From NCBI RefSeq assembly GCF_004217285.1, contig NZ_SHKS01000003.1, positions 469,169 to 533,168 on the forward strand: a stretch of 64,000 nucleotides of DNA, in the 5' to 3' direction. How positions within the stretch are numbered: position 1 is the first letter of the stretch; each line of letters opens with the position of its first letter. Of this stretch, positions 57,615 to 64,000 are shown in pieces. This stretch comes from Streptomyces sp. BK239 (GTDB lineage Bacteria; Actinomycetota; Actinomycetes; Streptomycetales; Streptomycetaceae). Under the pieces are notes generated by a model, which saw only the letters and a list, made by a program, of their open reading frames with translations, searched no databases and was not told the origin of the DNA. The position numbers and the translations under genes are program-made.

Positions 57615-58708
57615 GTGAAAAGCGGAGGGGGCTGGGGCGTGGGCTAGGCGCACTGATCCCTGCGGCTCCTACAGAGAAGTCGACGGCGTCCGGAGCCCTG
57701 GGAAGCGGGGGCCACACCTCCCCCGCGGCCGTCCCGGTTCTGACGACCGACCGTGGAGTGGCTGCGGCGAAGGTGGCGACGCTCCCTGTTTCACGTGAAA
57801 CAGAGGAGTCGCTGGCAAGCAGCCCCGTGGCGCCCCCCGCGCCTCCGCTGGGCGCTCACTTCGCTGAGATTCCGCTGGACGACATCACGCCGAACCCGCG
57901 CCAGCCGCGCGTGGTCTTCGATGGCGACGAGCTCCAGGAGCTGGTCACCTCCATCAAGGAAGTCGGTCTCCTCCAGCCCGTCGTCGTACGGCAGCTCGGA
58001 CCGCGCCGCTATGAACTCATCATGGGCGAGCGCCGCTGGCGTGCCTGCCGTGAAGCGGGGCTCGAGGCCATCCCGGCGATCGTGCGCGCCACGGACGACG
58101 AGAAGCTCCTTCTGGACGCCCTCCTGGAGAACCTCCACCGGGCTCAGCTCAACCCGTTGGAAGAGGCGGCCGCCTACGACCAGTTGCTGAAGGACTTCAA
58201 CTGCACGCACGACCAGCTGGCTGACCGCATCGGCCGCTCCCGGCCGCAGGTCTCCAACACGCTGCGCCTGCTGAAGCTGTCGTCCGCGGTCCAGAAGCGT
58301 GTGGCTGCCGGCGTGCTCTCCGCGGGCCATGCCAGGGCGCTGCTCTCCGTGGAGGACTCGGAGGAGCAGGACCGGCTGGCACACCGCATCGTGGCCGAGG
58401 GGCTGTCCGTGCGGGCCGTCGAGGAGATCGTGACCCTGATGGGTGCTCGGCCGCAGAGGGCTCAGCGTCCTAAGGGGCCGAGGGCGGGCGGGCGCGTCGC
58501 CCCGGCGCTCAGCGAGTTGGCGACCCGGCTCTCGGACCGCTTCGAGACAAGGGTGAAGGTGGAGCTGGGGCAGAAGAAGGGCAAGATCACCGTCGAGTTC
58601 GCCTCGCCGGAGGACCTTGAGCGGATCCTCAACACTCTCGCTCCGGGCGAGAGGCTGGCCCTTCAGAAGAGCCTCCTGGAGAGCGAGCCCGAGGGCTCGG
58701 AAGGCTGA
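57611..58708 (+). CDS. parB: Chromosome partitioning protein ParB
   Basis: parS-binding CTP-dependent clamp. The 365 residues begin with [16 protein letters not shown], typical of actinobacterial ParB. The ParB/Srx domain has ITPNPRQPR, the arginine-rich GERRWRAC and [16 protein letters not shown]. The HTH region has [18 protein letters not shown]. The C-terminal dimerisation part begins near 310. parS site 4 lies in its early codons. GTG start in GTGA overlap with parA. Confidence 0.96.
   Translation: MSEKRRGLGRGLGALIPAAPTEKSTASGALGSGGHTSPAAVPVLTTDRGVAAAKVATLPVSRETEESLASSPVAPPAPPLGAHFAEIPLDDITPNPRQPRVVFDGDELQELVTSIKEVGLLQPVVVRQLGPRRYELIMGERRWRACREAGLEAIPAIVRATDDEKLLLDALLENLHRAQLNPLEEAAAYDQLLKDFNCTHDQLADRIGRSRPQVSNTLRLLKLSSAVQKRVAAGVLSAGHARALLSVEDSEEQDRLAHRIVAEGLSVRAVEEIVTLMGARPQRAQRPKGPRAGGRVAPALSELATRLSDRFETRVKVELGQKKGKITVEFASPEDLERILNTLAPGERLALQKSLLESEPEGSEG
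57788..57801. other. parS site 4, within parB
   Basis: GTTTCACGTGAAAC near residue 60 of ParB, again read as Val-Ser-Arg-Glu-Thr. Confidence 0.92.
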
Positions 58709-58741
58709 GCTTTCGCTGCCACAGCCGGCGGCGCTCCTGAG

Positions 58742-58785
58742 AAGAGCGGGCCGTGTCCGATACCTGACGGACACGGCCCGCTCTT
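58742..58785 (+). terminator. Terminator after parB
   Basis: Perfect 18-bp stem AAGAGCGGGCCGTGTCCG / CGGACACGGCCCGCTCTT with an 8-base loop. Confidence 0.88.
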
Positions 58786-58881
58786 TGCTTTCACGCCGTA
58801 CCGAGGCCACCGCATCGTGGATACGATGCGTGAGGGTTGGCGCATTCACCGGGCAGCACCTCTGAGGGGGAGGCGGAGGCC

Positions 58882-59139
58882 ATGCGAACGATGAGCCGGA
58901 CCGGACTGGTGGGCGCGGGACTGGGCCTGGGCGCGGTCGGAGGCTTCTTCGGCAGCCTGCTCAGAGAACGGAGTGCACTCACAGCCGCTCGCGATGCCGC
59001 GAGCGAAGGAAGCGAGGAACAGCCTTCATGGGGCGTCGGCTCGTACCGCTCACGCTGGACAATCTTCAGGACCTCCCCCAGCGCTGCCGCTCGTGCGTCT
59101 TCTGGGAACTCGACCCTGTCACCGGTGAAGCCGCGATAG
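58882..59139 (+). CDS. Possible small membrane protein overlapping the GNAT gene
   Basis: An 85-codon ORF starting at ATG with an excellent ribosome site (GGAGGCGGAGG). It has a Gly-rich hydrophobic segment (TGLVGAGLGLGAVGGFFGSLL) that could be a membrane helix, followed by charged residues. The last ~110 bases overlap the GNAT gene in another frame, so the C-terminus is dictated by that gene. It could be a real small protein, an upstream regulatory ORF or the remains of an N-terminal extension of the GNAT gene. No family is recognised. Confidence 0.45.
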   Translation: MRTMSRTGLVGAGLGLGAVGGFFGSLLRERSALTAARDAASEGSEEQPSWGVGSYRSRWTIFRTSPSAAARASSGNSTLSPVKPR

Positions 59140-59645
59140 GGGCGGGCACAGCCGCCCGGGAGAAGGAGGCCTGGATCTCGGCTGTCCTACTGGACTGGGG
59201 ATCCTGCGGCCGGGTCGTCTACGTCGACGAGGTCCCGGTGGGCTTCGTGCTCTACGCACCGCCCGCTTACGTCCCCCGCTCCACCGCGTTTCCCACGAGC
59301 CCCGTCTCACCCGACGCCGTGCAGCTGATGACCGCGTTCATCGTTCCGGGTTACCAGGGCCAAGGACTGGGCCGGGTGATGGTGCAGACGGTCGCCAAGG
59401 ATCTCCTGCGGCGGGGCTTCAAGGCGATCGAGGCATTCGGGGACGCCCGCTGGAAGGAGCCCGGCTGTCTGCTGCCGGCCGACCATCTGCTCGCGGTCGG
59501 ATTCAAGACGGTCCGCTCCCATCCCGCCCATCCTCGGCTCAGACTGGAACTGCGTACGACGCTCTCCTGGAAGGAAGACGTGGAGATGGCTCTCGACCGG
59601 CTGTTGGGGGCGGTGCAGAAGGAGCCGGCGCTGAGACCGCTGTGA
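59028..59645 (+). CDS. GNAT family N-acetyltransferase
   Basis: 205 residues. The acetyl-CoA-binding motif A is VPGYQGQGLGRVMVQT (about residues 105-120), and the rest has the usual GNAT spread with GRVVYVDEVPVGFVLYAPP earlier. Substrate unknown. The start is ATG at 59028 with an AAGCGAGGAAC-type ribosome site, upstream of the rest of the frame. It lies after the parB terminator and converges on trxA. Confidence 0.85.
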   Translation: MGRRLVPLTLDNLQDLPQRCRSCVFWELDPVTGEAAIGAGTAAREKEAWISAVLLDWGSCGRVVYVDEVPVGFVLYAPPAYVPRSTAFPTSPVSPDAVQLMTAFIVPGYQGQGLGRVMVQTVAKDLLRRGFKAIEAFGDARWKEPGCLLPADHLLAVGFKTVRSHPAHPRLRLELRTTLSWKEDVEMALDRLLGAVQKEPALRPL

Positions 59646-59677
59646 GCGGCTCAGCGGCCGAACCGTCGATGGGGAAC

Positions 59678-59717
59678 AAGCGAGTGGGCCGACCCTTCGG
59701 GGTCGGCCCACTCGCTT
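59678..59717. terminator. Bidirectional terminator between GNAT and trxA
   Basis: Perfect 18-bp stem AAGCGAGTGGGCCGACCC / GGGTCGGCCCACTCGCTT with a UUCG-type tetraloop. It ends directly at parS site 5. Confidence 0.9.
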
Positions 59718-59731
59718 GTTTCACGTGAAAC
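59718..59731. other. parS site 5
   Basis: GTTTCACGTGAAAC abutting the terminator, 29 bases from the trxA stop codon. Confidence 0.92.
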
Positions 59732-59759
59732 ATCAGCCGTCTGTGTGACGGCCTGTCGT

Positions 59760-60089
59760 TCACTCGGCGATGAAGTCCTCGAGGTCGCGGACGATCGCGG
59801 CCTTCGGCTTGGCGCCGACGATGGTCTTGGCGACCTCGCCGTTCTGGTAGACGTTCAGCGTCGGGATGGACATCACGCCGTACTTGGCAGCCGTACCGGG
59901 GTTCTCGTCGATGTTGAGCTTGACGACCTGGATCTTGTCGCCGTACTCGGCGGCGATCGCCTCGAGGGACGGAGCAATCTGGCGGCACGGACCACACCAG
60001 GCGGCCCAGAAGTCCACCAGGACAGGCTTGTCGCTCTTGAGGACGTCCTGCTCGAAGGTGTCGTCGGTCACGTTCTTGAGGTCGGCCAC
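59760..60089 (-). CDS. trxA: Thioredoxin
   Basis: 109-residue thioredoxin, a cytosolic disulfide reductant. The active site is AAWCGPCRQ (about residues 31-39), with VKLNIDENP and the cis-Pro segment [11 protein letters not shown]. All essential residues are intact. It is 44 bases downstream of trxB in the same operon, which starts from a sigma-R type promoter (61175-61200). Conserved order sigM - anti-sigma - trxB - trxA. Confidence 0.96.
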   Translation of the reverse strand: MADLKNVTDDTFEQDVLKSDKPVLVDFWAAWCGPCRQIAPSLEAIAAEYGDKIQVVKLNIDENPGTAAKYGVMSIPTLNVYQNGEVAKTIVGAKPKAAIVRDLEDFIAE

Positions 60090-60133
60090 GGCGGGCTCCT
60101 TTAACTGATGTGTGCGGTGGGGCGGTGGGGAGG

Positions 60134-61105
60134 TCAGACGGCGGCGGTCTTCTCGGGCTCGGCCTGCTCCTCGTCCGTAAGGGCTGCGAGGAAGCGCTCG
60201 GCGTCCAGAGCGGCGGAACAGCCGGTGCCGGCCGCGGTGATCGCCTGGCGGTAGGTGTGGTCGACCACGTCACCGGCGGCGAAGACACCGGTCACGTTCG
60301 TGCGGGTGGAGGGCGCGGCGACCTTCAGGTAACCCTCTTCGTCCAGGTCGAGCTGGCCCTTGAAGAGCTCGGTGCGCGGGTCGTGGCCGATCGCGATGAA
60401 CAGGCCGGTGACCGGCAGGTCGGAGAGCTCGCCGGTCTTGAGGTTGCGCAGCTTCAGGCCGGCCAGCTTCGGGTCGCCCTGGATCTCCGCGACCTCACTG
60501 TCCCAGACGAACTTGATCTTCGGGTCGGCGAAGGCGCGCTCCTGCATCGCCTTGGAGGCGCGCAGGGTGTCCCGGCGGTGGACGATCGTCACGGACTTGG
60601 CGAAGCGGGAGAGGAAGGTGGCCTCCTCCATCGCGGTGTCGCCGCCGCCGATCACGGCGATGTCCTGGTCCTTGAAGAAGAAGCCGTCACAGGTGGCGCA
60701 CCACGAGACACCGCGGCCCGAGAGCGCGTCCTCGTTGGGCAGGCCCAGCTTGCGGTGCTGCGAGCCGGTGGCCACGATGACGGCCTTGGCCCGGTGGATA
60801 GTGCCCGAGGTGTCCGTGACGGTCTTGATCTCTCCGGAGAGGTCGACGGAGACGATGTCGTCGGGGATCAGCTCGGCACCGAACCGCTCGGACTGGGCAC
60901 GCATGTTGTCCATGAGCTCGGGGCCCATGATGCCGTCCTGGAAGCCGGGGAAGTTCTCCACCTCGGTGGTGTTCATCAGCGCGCCGCCCGCTGTGACGGC
61001 ACCCTCGAACACCAGCGGCTTCAGCGACGCGCGCGCGGTGTACAGGGCCGCCGTGTAGCCGGCGGGCCCGGAGCCGATGATGATCACGTTACGGACGTCG
61101 CTCAC
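60134..61105 (-). CDS. trxB: Thioredoxin reductase
   Basis: NADPH-dependent FAD enzyme that reduces thioredoxin. The 323 residues contain the FAD loop [12 protein letters not shown], the redox site [12 protein letters not shown], the NADPH loop [11 protein letters not shown] and [12 protein letters not shown] near the end. Starting with GTG at 61105 gives normal length; the frame extends upstream into promoter DNA without a ribosome site. First gene of trxB-trxA. Regulated by the oxidative-stress sigma factor SigR in S. coelicolor; a matching promoter is present. Confidence 0.96.
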   Translation of the reverse strand: MSDVRNVIIIGSGPAGYTAALYTARASLKPLVFEGAVTAGGALMNTTEVENFPGFQDGIMGPELMDNMRAQSERFGAELIPDDIVSVDLSGEIKTVTDTSGTIHRAKAVIVATGSQHRKLGLPNEDALSGRGVSWCATCDGFFFKDQDIAVIGGGDTAMEEATFLSRFAKSVTIVHRRDTLRASKAMQERAFADPKIKFVWDSEVAEIQGDPKLAGLKLRNLKTGELSDLPVTGLFIAIGHDPRTELFKGQLDLDEEGYLKVAAPSTRTNVTGVFAAGDVVDHTYRQAITAAGTGCSAALDAERFLAALTDEEQAEPEKTAAV

Positions 61106-61174
61106 GGCTTGATTCCTCGTCTCTGGACTGCGTCGGTCGAGCGGTGGGAGCCTCTCTGAACTCTCACCCCACCC

Positions 61175-61200
61175 AACGGATCCTAAGGGGCGTGCATTCC
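61175..61200 (-). promoter_or_regulatory. SigR-type promoter of trxBA
   Basis: On the minus strand GGAAT (61200-61196), exactly 18 bases, then GTT (61177-61175), about 70 bases before trxB. This is the published SigR consensus GGAAT-N18/19-GTT, used for trxBA in S. coelicolor. Thiol-oxidative stress would induce it. Confidence 0.85.
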
Positions 61201-61272
61201 CGGTGTGGCCGGGCACACGGAGGGCCGACACGGTAGGGGATACCACGCATGACGCGGACAAAGCCTGATCGG

Positions 61273-62148
61273 TCAGGGCCGTGTGTAGGAGTCCTTCAAG
61301 AGGATCTTGGCCGCGCCGACCGACGGGTCCTTCCGGCAGGTCGCATCCATGAGGTAGGCGGTGACCCGGGTGCCGTCCGAGGCGTCCGGCAGTACCACGA
61401 GCAGAGCCTCTTTCCCCTGGTAAGTGCCTTCCTCAAGGGCGAGGGCGGAGTCGCTCCGGCCGATGCCCTGCTGTACGCATGCAGGGACCGTGGGCTGGTG
61501 GAAAACCCGAGGGCTGTTGACGCCGGGCTCGTCCTGGACGCCCATGCTGTGCGGAGTCCGCGAGCCCTGGGAGCCGGCGAGGAGATTCGTCACCTGCTGC
61601 TCCAGCTTGCTCGCGGAGAAGGTGTCCGCGGCGGTTGTCCTCTGTTCTTGTGGCGCGCTGCCCGGCCCCTCGGTCCCCGTGAGGGCCGGGACCAGGATCG
61701 CGCCGAGTCCCACGGCTGCGGCGAGGGCGGCGCCGAGTAGGACTGCCTTACGGCGCCCGGCCCGCTTGCGTTCTTTGCGGCCCGGGCCGGTGCCGGTGGA
61801 GCTGGCGTGCCCGGCGGGCCGGGAGGGCGATGTTTCACGTGAAACTCGCGTGACGCCTTCGTGGAGAGTGGTCGTGTCCGGCTCCGACTGGCGTCCGGCG
61901 TTCAGCGACGTCTCCCCGGCGAGCGCGGCCTCGATGCGGTGGGCCACATCGTCCGGCATGGCCGGAGGTGCGGGCAGCGTTCCCAGCAGACCGCGGATCT
62001 CGTCGAGCGACGCCTCGACCTCCGCGCAGAGTTCGCACGCGTCCAGATGGCGGCGGAGATCGGCGCTGCGGGAGGGGGACAGCAGACCCTCGGCGAGGTC
62101 GGAGATCTCCGCGACATCCGGGTGCCCGGCCGTGTCCGTCGATGTCAC
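61273..62148 (-). CDS. Anti-sigma factor with zinc-finger motif (mycobacterial RsmA-like)
   Basis: 291-residue membrane-bound anti-sigma factor for the upstream ECF sigma factor. The N-terminal part has the ZAS-type HLDACELC motif (His-x3-Cys-x2-Cys, about residue 33), which binds zinc or another metal. A linker carries parS site 6 as VSRET. A membrane helix lies near 142-160 ([18 protein letters not shown]). The exported C-terminal domain has [17 protein letters not shown] and [14 protein letters not shown] start in GTGA overlap with the sigma gene. The set sigM-antisigma-trxB-trxA matches M. tuberculosis Rv3911-Rv3914. Confidence 0.86.
   Translation of the reverse strand: MTSTDTAGHPDVAEISDLAEGLLSPSRSADLRRHLDACELCAEVEASLDEIRGLLGTLPAPPAMPDDVAHRIEAALAGETSLNAGRQSEPDTTTLHEGVTRVSRETSPSRPAGHASSTGTGPGRKERKRAGRRKAVLLGAALAAAVGLGAILVPALTGTEGPGSAPQEQRTTAADTFSASKLEQQVTNLLAGSQGSRTPHSMGVQDEPGVNSPRVFHQPTVPACVQQGIGRSDSALALEEGTYQGKEALLVVLPDASDGTRVTAYLMDATCRKDPSVGAAKILLKDSYTRP
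61832..61845. other. parS site 6, within the anti-sigma gene
   Basis: GTTTCACGTGAAAC read on the minus strand in frame as Val-Ser-Arg-Glu-Thr, about residue 102. It is the outermost site on this side of oriC. Confidence 0.9.
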
Positions 62149-62870
62149 GTTCGCCCACCTCCGCCCTTCACAGCAGCTGAATCGCCGTTCCCGGCGCTGT
62201 CCGGACCCTCGCCGCGAGTGTCCGCTGCCGGTGGGACGGATGTCCCCTGCGCCCGGTTCCGTCCCGCCTCCGTTTCTCTGTCGCGCCCGGATCTCTCGGG
62301 CCGCAGGTGAGTGAGGAGCGGCAACAGCCTGGCTCTGCCGCGGGCGCACCGGCTCTTCACCGTGCCGGTCGGCACGTCGAGCACGCGGGCGGCTTCGGCG
62401 ACGGGGTAGCCCTGCATGTCCACCAGGACGAGGGCGGCGCGCTGGTCGGGCGGAAGGGTGCCGAGGGCTTCGAGGAGCTGGCGGTGCAGATCGTTGCGCT
62501 CGGCGGGGGCGGAGGCCGACTCGTGGGGCTCCAGCAACTGCTCCAGGCGCTCGGTGTCGTCGACCGGAGAGGTCTTGCGGGAGGCCGCCTTGCGGGCCCG
62601 GTCCAGACAGGCGTTCACGGTGATGCGGTGCAGCCAGGTCGTGACGGCCGACTGGCCGCGGAACGTGTGAGCGGCCCGGTAGGCGGAGACAAGGGCGTCC
62701 TGGACCGCGTCAGCGGCCTCTTCCCGGTCGCCGAGCGTCCGCAGGGCCACTGCCCACAGCCGGTCCCGGTGCCGTCGCACGATCTCAGCGAAGGCGTCGG
62801 GGTCGCCCTTCACATGGCGGGCGAGGAGGTCTTGATCGCTGACGCCGTCGAACCCGGCGGCTTCCCCCAT
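62145..62870 (-). CDS. sigM: ECF RNA polymerase sigma factor SigM
   Basis: 241-residue ECF sigma factor. Region 2 (about 15-85) includes FAEIVRRHRDRLWAVALRTL and DAVQDALVSAYRAAHTF for -10 and core binding; region 4 (about 125-180) has ALGTLPPDQRAALVLVDMQ and VAEAARVLDVPTGTVKSRCARGR for -35 recognition. A Ser/Gly/Arg-rich tail follows. Synteny with mycobacterial sigM supports the name; the S. coelicolor gene so named by synteny should not be confused with another SigM-like gene there. GGAGGTGG ribosome site, ATG at 62870. The anti-sigma gene overlaps its stop. Confidence 0.9.
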   Translation of the reverse strand: MGEAAGFDGVSDQDLLARHVKGDPDAFAEIVRRHRDRLWAVALRTLGDREEAADAVQDALVSAYRAAHTFRGQSAVTTWLHRITVNACLDRARKAASRKTSPVDDTERLEQLLEPHESASAPAERNDLHRQLLEALGTLPPDQRAALVLVDMQGYPVAEAARVLDVPTGTVKSRCARGRARLLPLLTHLRPERSGRDRETEAGRNRAQGTSVPPAADTRGEGPDSAGNGDSAAVKGGGGRT

Positions 62871-62896
62871 CGGACCACCTCCCCCTCCATGAGACC

Positions 62897-64000
62897 TCAG
62901 CCTGTGAACTTCACATCCGTGATGGCCTGCTTGTAGCCGGCCTGACTGAATTCGTCCGGGCCCGACTTGGGCACCGCGGTGATCCAGACCAGAACGTACC
63001 GCGTCTGCACCGGCGTTTTGGCGGAGATCTTCAGTTTTTCGCCCGAGGTCGTCGCGTCGGCGATCTTCTTCATGGAGCCGAGCGACGCCGAAGACGACAG
63101 AGAGTCGGCCGCGTACAGCGAGGCCGAGGTCCGGTCACCGCCGTAGTAGAGCCCTATGTCAGCGGCGGACACGCTCTGCTTCGACCCGAGGTCGTACACG
63201 AGGCCCACGCCTTCCTTGAAGGGCGCCAGCACCGGACCTCCGGTGTAGGAGTACGTACGCCAGTAAGTGGAGCTGTCGCCGTCGTAGGTGAGCTTCGCGT
63301 CCTCGGCGTGCTGGGGCTTGCCGTCCGGGTAGTACTCGGCGGCGTCCTTGATGTCGAGCGTCCGGACGGGCTTCGGCGCGGGAGTGCCCTTGTCGCCGCC
63401 GTCCGTCGTCTGCGTCTGGTCGGTGTCCTCGGACTTGTTGTCATGGTCCATCAGCGCGTCCGCGAGCTGCCAGCTGCCGAGACCCAGGGCCGCGATGAGC
63501 AGAGCGGAGACCGCCCACTTCAGGGCCCTTCCGGTGCGGCTCTGGAGCGGGGGCGGCAGTGCGGTCACAGCCTGGGTGGCGCCCGGGTGCGGCGCGGGGC
63601 GACCGTAGGCCCCCTGCTGGTACGTCGTGCGCTGGTAGTCCGGCGGCGCGGTGAACGAGGGCTCCGGCGGGCGGATGCGGGGCATCTCGCCGATCGCCTT
63701 CACCAGCTCCTCCGGCGTGGTGCACGCCGCCTCGTGCCGGGACGCGGTCGCGCCGTCGTTGGCGAAGGCACGCATCGCGAGCTCCGACAGACCCCGGTGG
63801 ACGCCGGCCCGCACCTGGTCGGGGGCGATGAGCCCGACGTCCTTGGGCAGCCCGGACAGGCCGAAGGCGTCGTCCTCGTAGGGCCAGCGCTGGGTGAGCG
63901 CCGCGTACAGCAGAGCGCCGATCGCCTCGGTGTCGGTGCGCTGAGGACTGTCGGAGGAGACGCCCCGCAGCGCGGCGTTCACGGCGAGACCCCGGATACG
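62897..64000 (-). CDS. Membrane protein kinase/pseudokinase family protein, C-terminal part (MurJ-linked)
   Basis: Partial: the frame is open to the window edge. The visible ~367 residues start inside a kinase C-lobe (for example TDTEAIGALLYAALTQRWPY and SELAMRAFANDG). A Pro-rich linker and a membrane helix follow (AVSALLIAALGLGSWQLADAL). The exported domain resembles a carbohydrate-binding/discoidin type (DGDSSTYWRTYSYTGGP, VYDLGSKQSVSAADIGLYYGG). In mycobacteria the equivalent is fused to MurJ (Rv3910) as a pseudokinase that FhaA binds after PknB phosphorylation; here it seems separate. Catalytic motifs lie outside the window, so activity cannot be judged. Confidence 0.8.
   Translation of the reverse strand, partial: RIRGLAVNAALRGVSSDSPQRTDTEAIGALLYAALTQRWPYEDDAFGLSGLPKDVGLIAPDQVRAGVHRGLSELAMRAFANDGATASRHEAACTTPEELVKAIGEMPRIRPPEPSFTAPPDYQRTTYQQGAYGRPAPHPGATQAVTALPPPLQSRTGRALKWAVSALLIAALGLGSWQLADALMDHDNKSEDTDQTQTTDGGDKGTPAPKPVRTLDIKDAAEYYPDGKPQHAEDAKLTYDGDSSTYWRTYSYTGGPVLAPFKEGVGLVYDLGSKQSVSAADIGLYYGGDRTSASLYAADSLSSSASLGSMKKIADATTSGEKLKISAKTPVQTRYVLVWITAVPKSGPDEFSQAGYKQAITDVKFTG

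Noticed and set aside
62897..64000. A parS or DnaA box at the right end
   Set aside because: No match to either consensus was found beyond parS site 6 at 61832; the kinase-like gene is ordinary coding DNA here.

Overview
The window is chromosomal DNA of a Streptomyces (or very close actinomycete), centred on the replication origin. The evidence is very high G+C with G/C-ending codons, many GTG starts and 4-base stop/start overlaps, and a gene order typical of this genus: gyrA-gyrB-dciA-recF-gnd-dnaN-oriC-dnaA // rpmH-rnpA-yidD-yidC-jag-rsmG-parA-parB. Six perfect parS sites (GTTTCACGTGAAAC) and many DnaA boxes also fit. No insertion sequence, prophage, CRISPR array or rRNA gene was seen.

Layout. 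(1) 1-11.8 kb: aerobic phenylacetate catabolism. A TetR regulator (cut by the window edge) and a 3-hydroxyacyl-CoA dehydrogenase face paaN across one operator. The paaABCDE monooxygenase operon carries a copy of the same 19-bp operator. An rRNA/tRNA methyltransferase and a coupled HTTM/DUF5819 membrane pair lie between them, and an acyl-CoA dehydrogenase with a KstR-like operator follows. (2) 11.8-14.9 kb: rhodanese, J-domain-like protein, DUF2252 protein and tRNA-Leu. (3) 15.4-23.6 kb: the actinobacterial growth/division signalling operon fhaA-fhaB-pstP-rodA-pbpA-pknB. (4) 23.7-31.2 kb: three class E sortases interleaved with a glutamine amidotransferase and a 53-residue membrane protein, then DUF881, crgA, a rhomboid protease, a cyclophilin and a DUF5324 protein. 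(5) 31-39.3 kb: accessory genes (secreted proteins, HTH proteins, a second Ser/Thr kinase behind an array of G-runs, a DLW-39 peptide) plus tRNA-Ala and tRNA-Ile. (6) 39.4-52.9 kb: gyrase, replication genes and oriC. (7) 52.7-58.8 kb: ribosome/RNase P/membrane insertion genes and the ParAB partition system. (8) 58.8-64 kb: a GNAT protein, trxB-trxA behind a sigma-R type promoter, an ECF sigma factor with its anti-sigma factor, and the 3' part of a membrane (pseudo)kinase gene that is normally next to murJ.

How the parts work together. Regions 3, 4, 6, 7 and 8 join cell-wall growth control (PknB/PstP/FhaA, RodA/PBP, CrgA and the MurJ-linked kinase) with origin firing (DnaA, oriC), topology (gyrase) and segregation (ParAB-parS). 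Perfect DnaA boxes occur not only in oriC but beside crgA, between gnd and dnaN, in the parA leader and in the paa promoter regions. Three of the six parS sites are read in frame as the peptide VSRET inside ParA, ParB and the anti-sigma factor.

Most of this is known core biology. The less described elements are the HTTM/DUF5819 pair, the sortase/amidotransferase/mini-membrane-protein operon, the G-run array before the second kinase, the dispersed DnaA boxes and an unannotated-looking small ORF overlapping the GNAT gene. No feature clearly amounts to a new multi-gene system.
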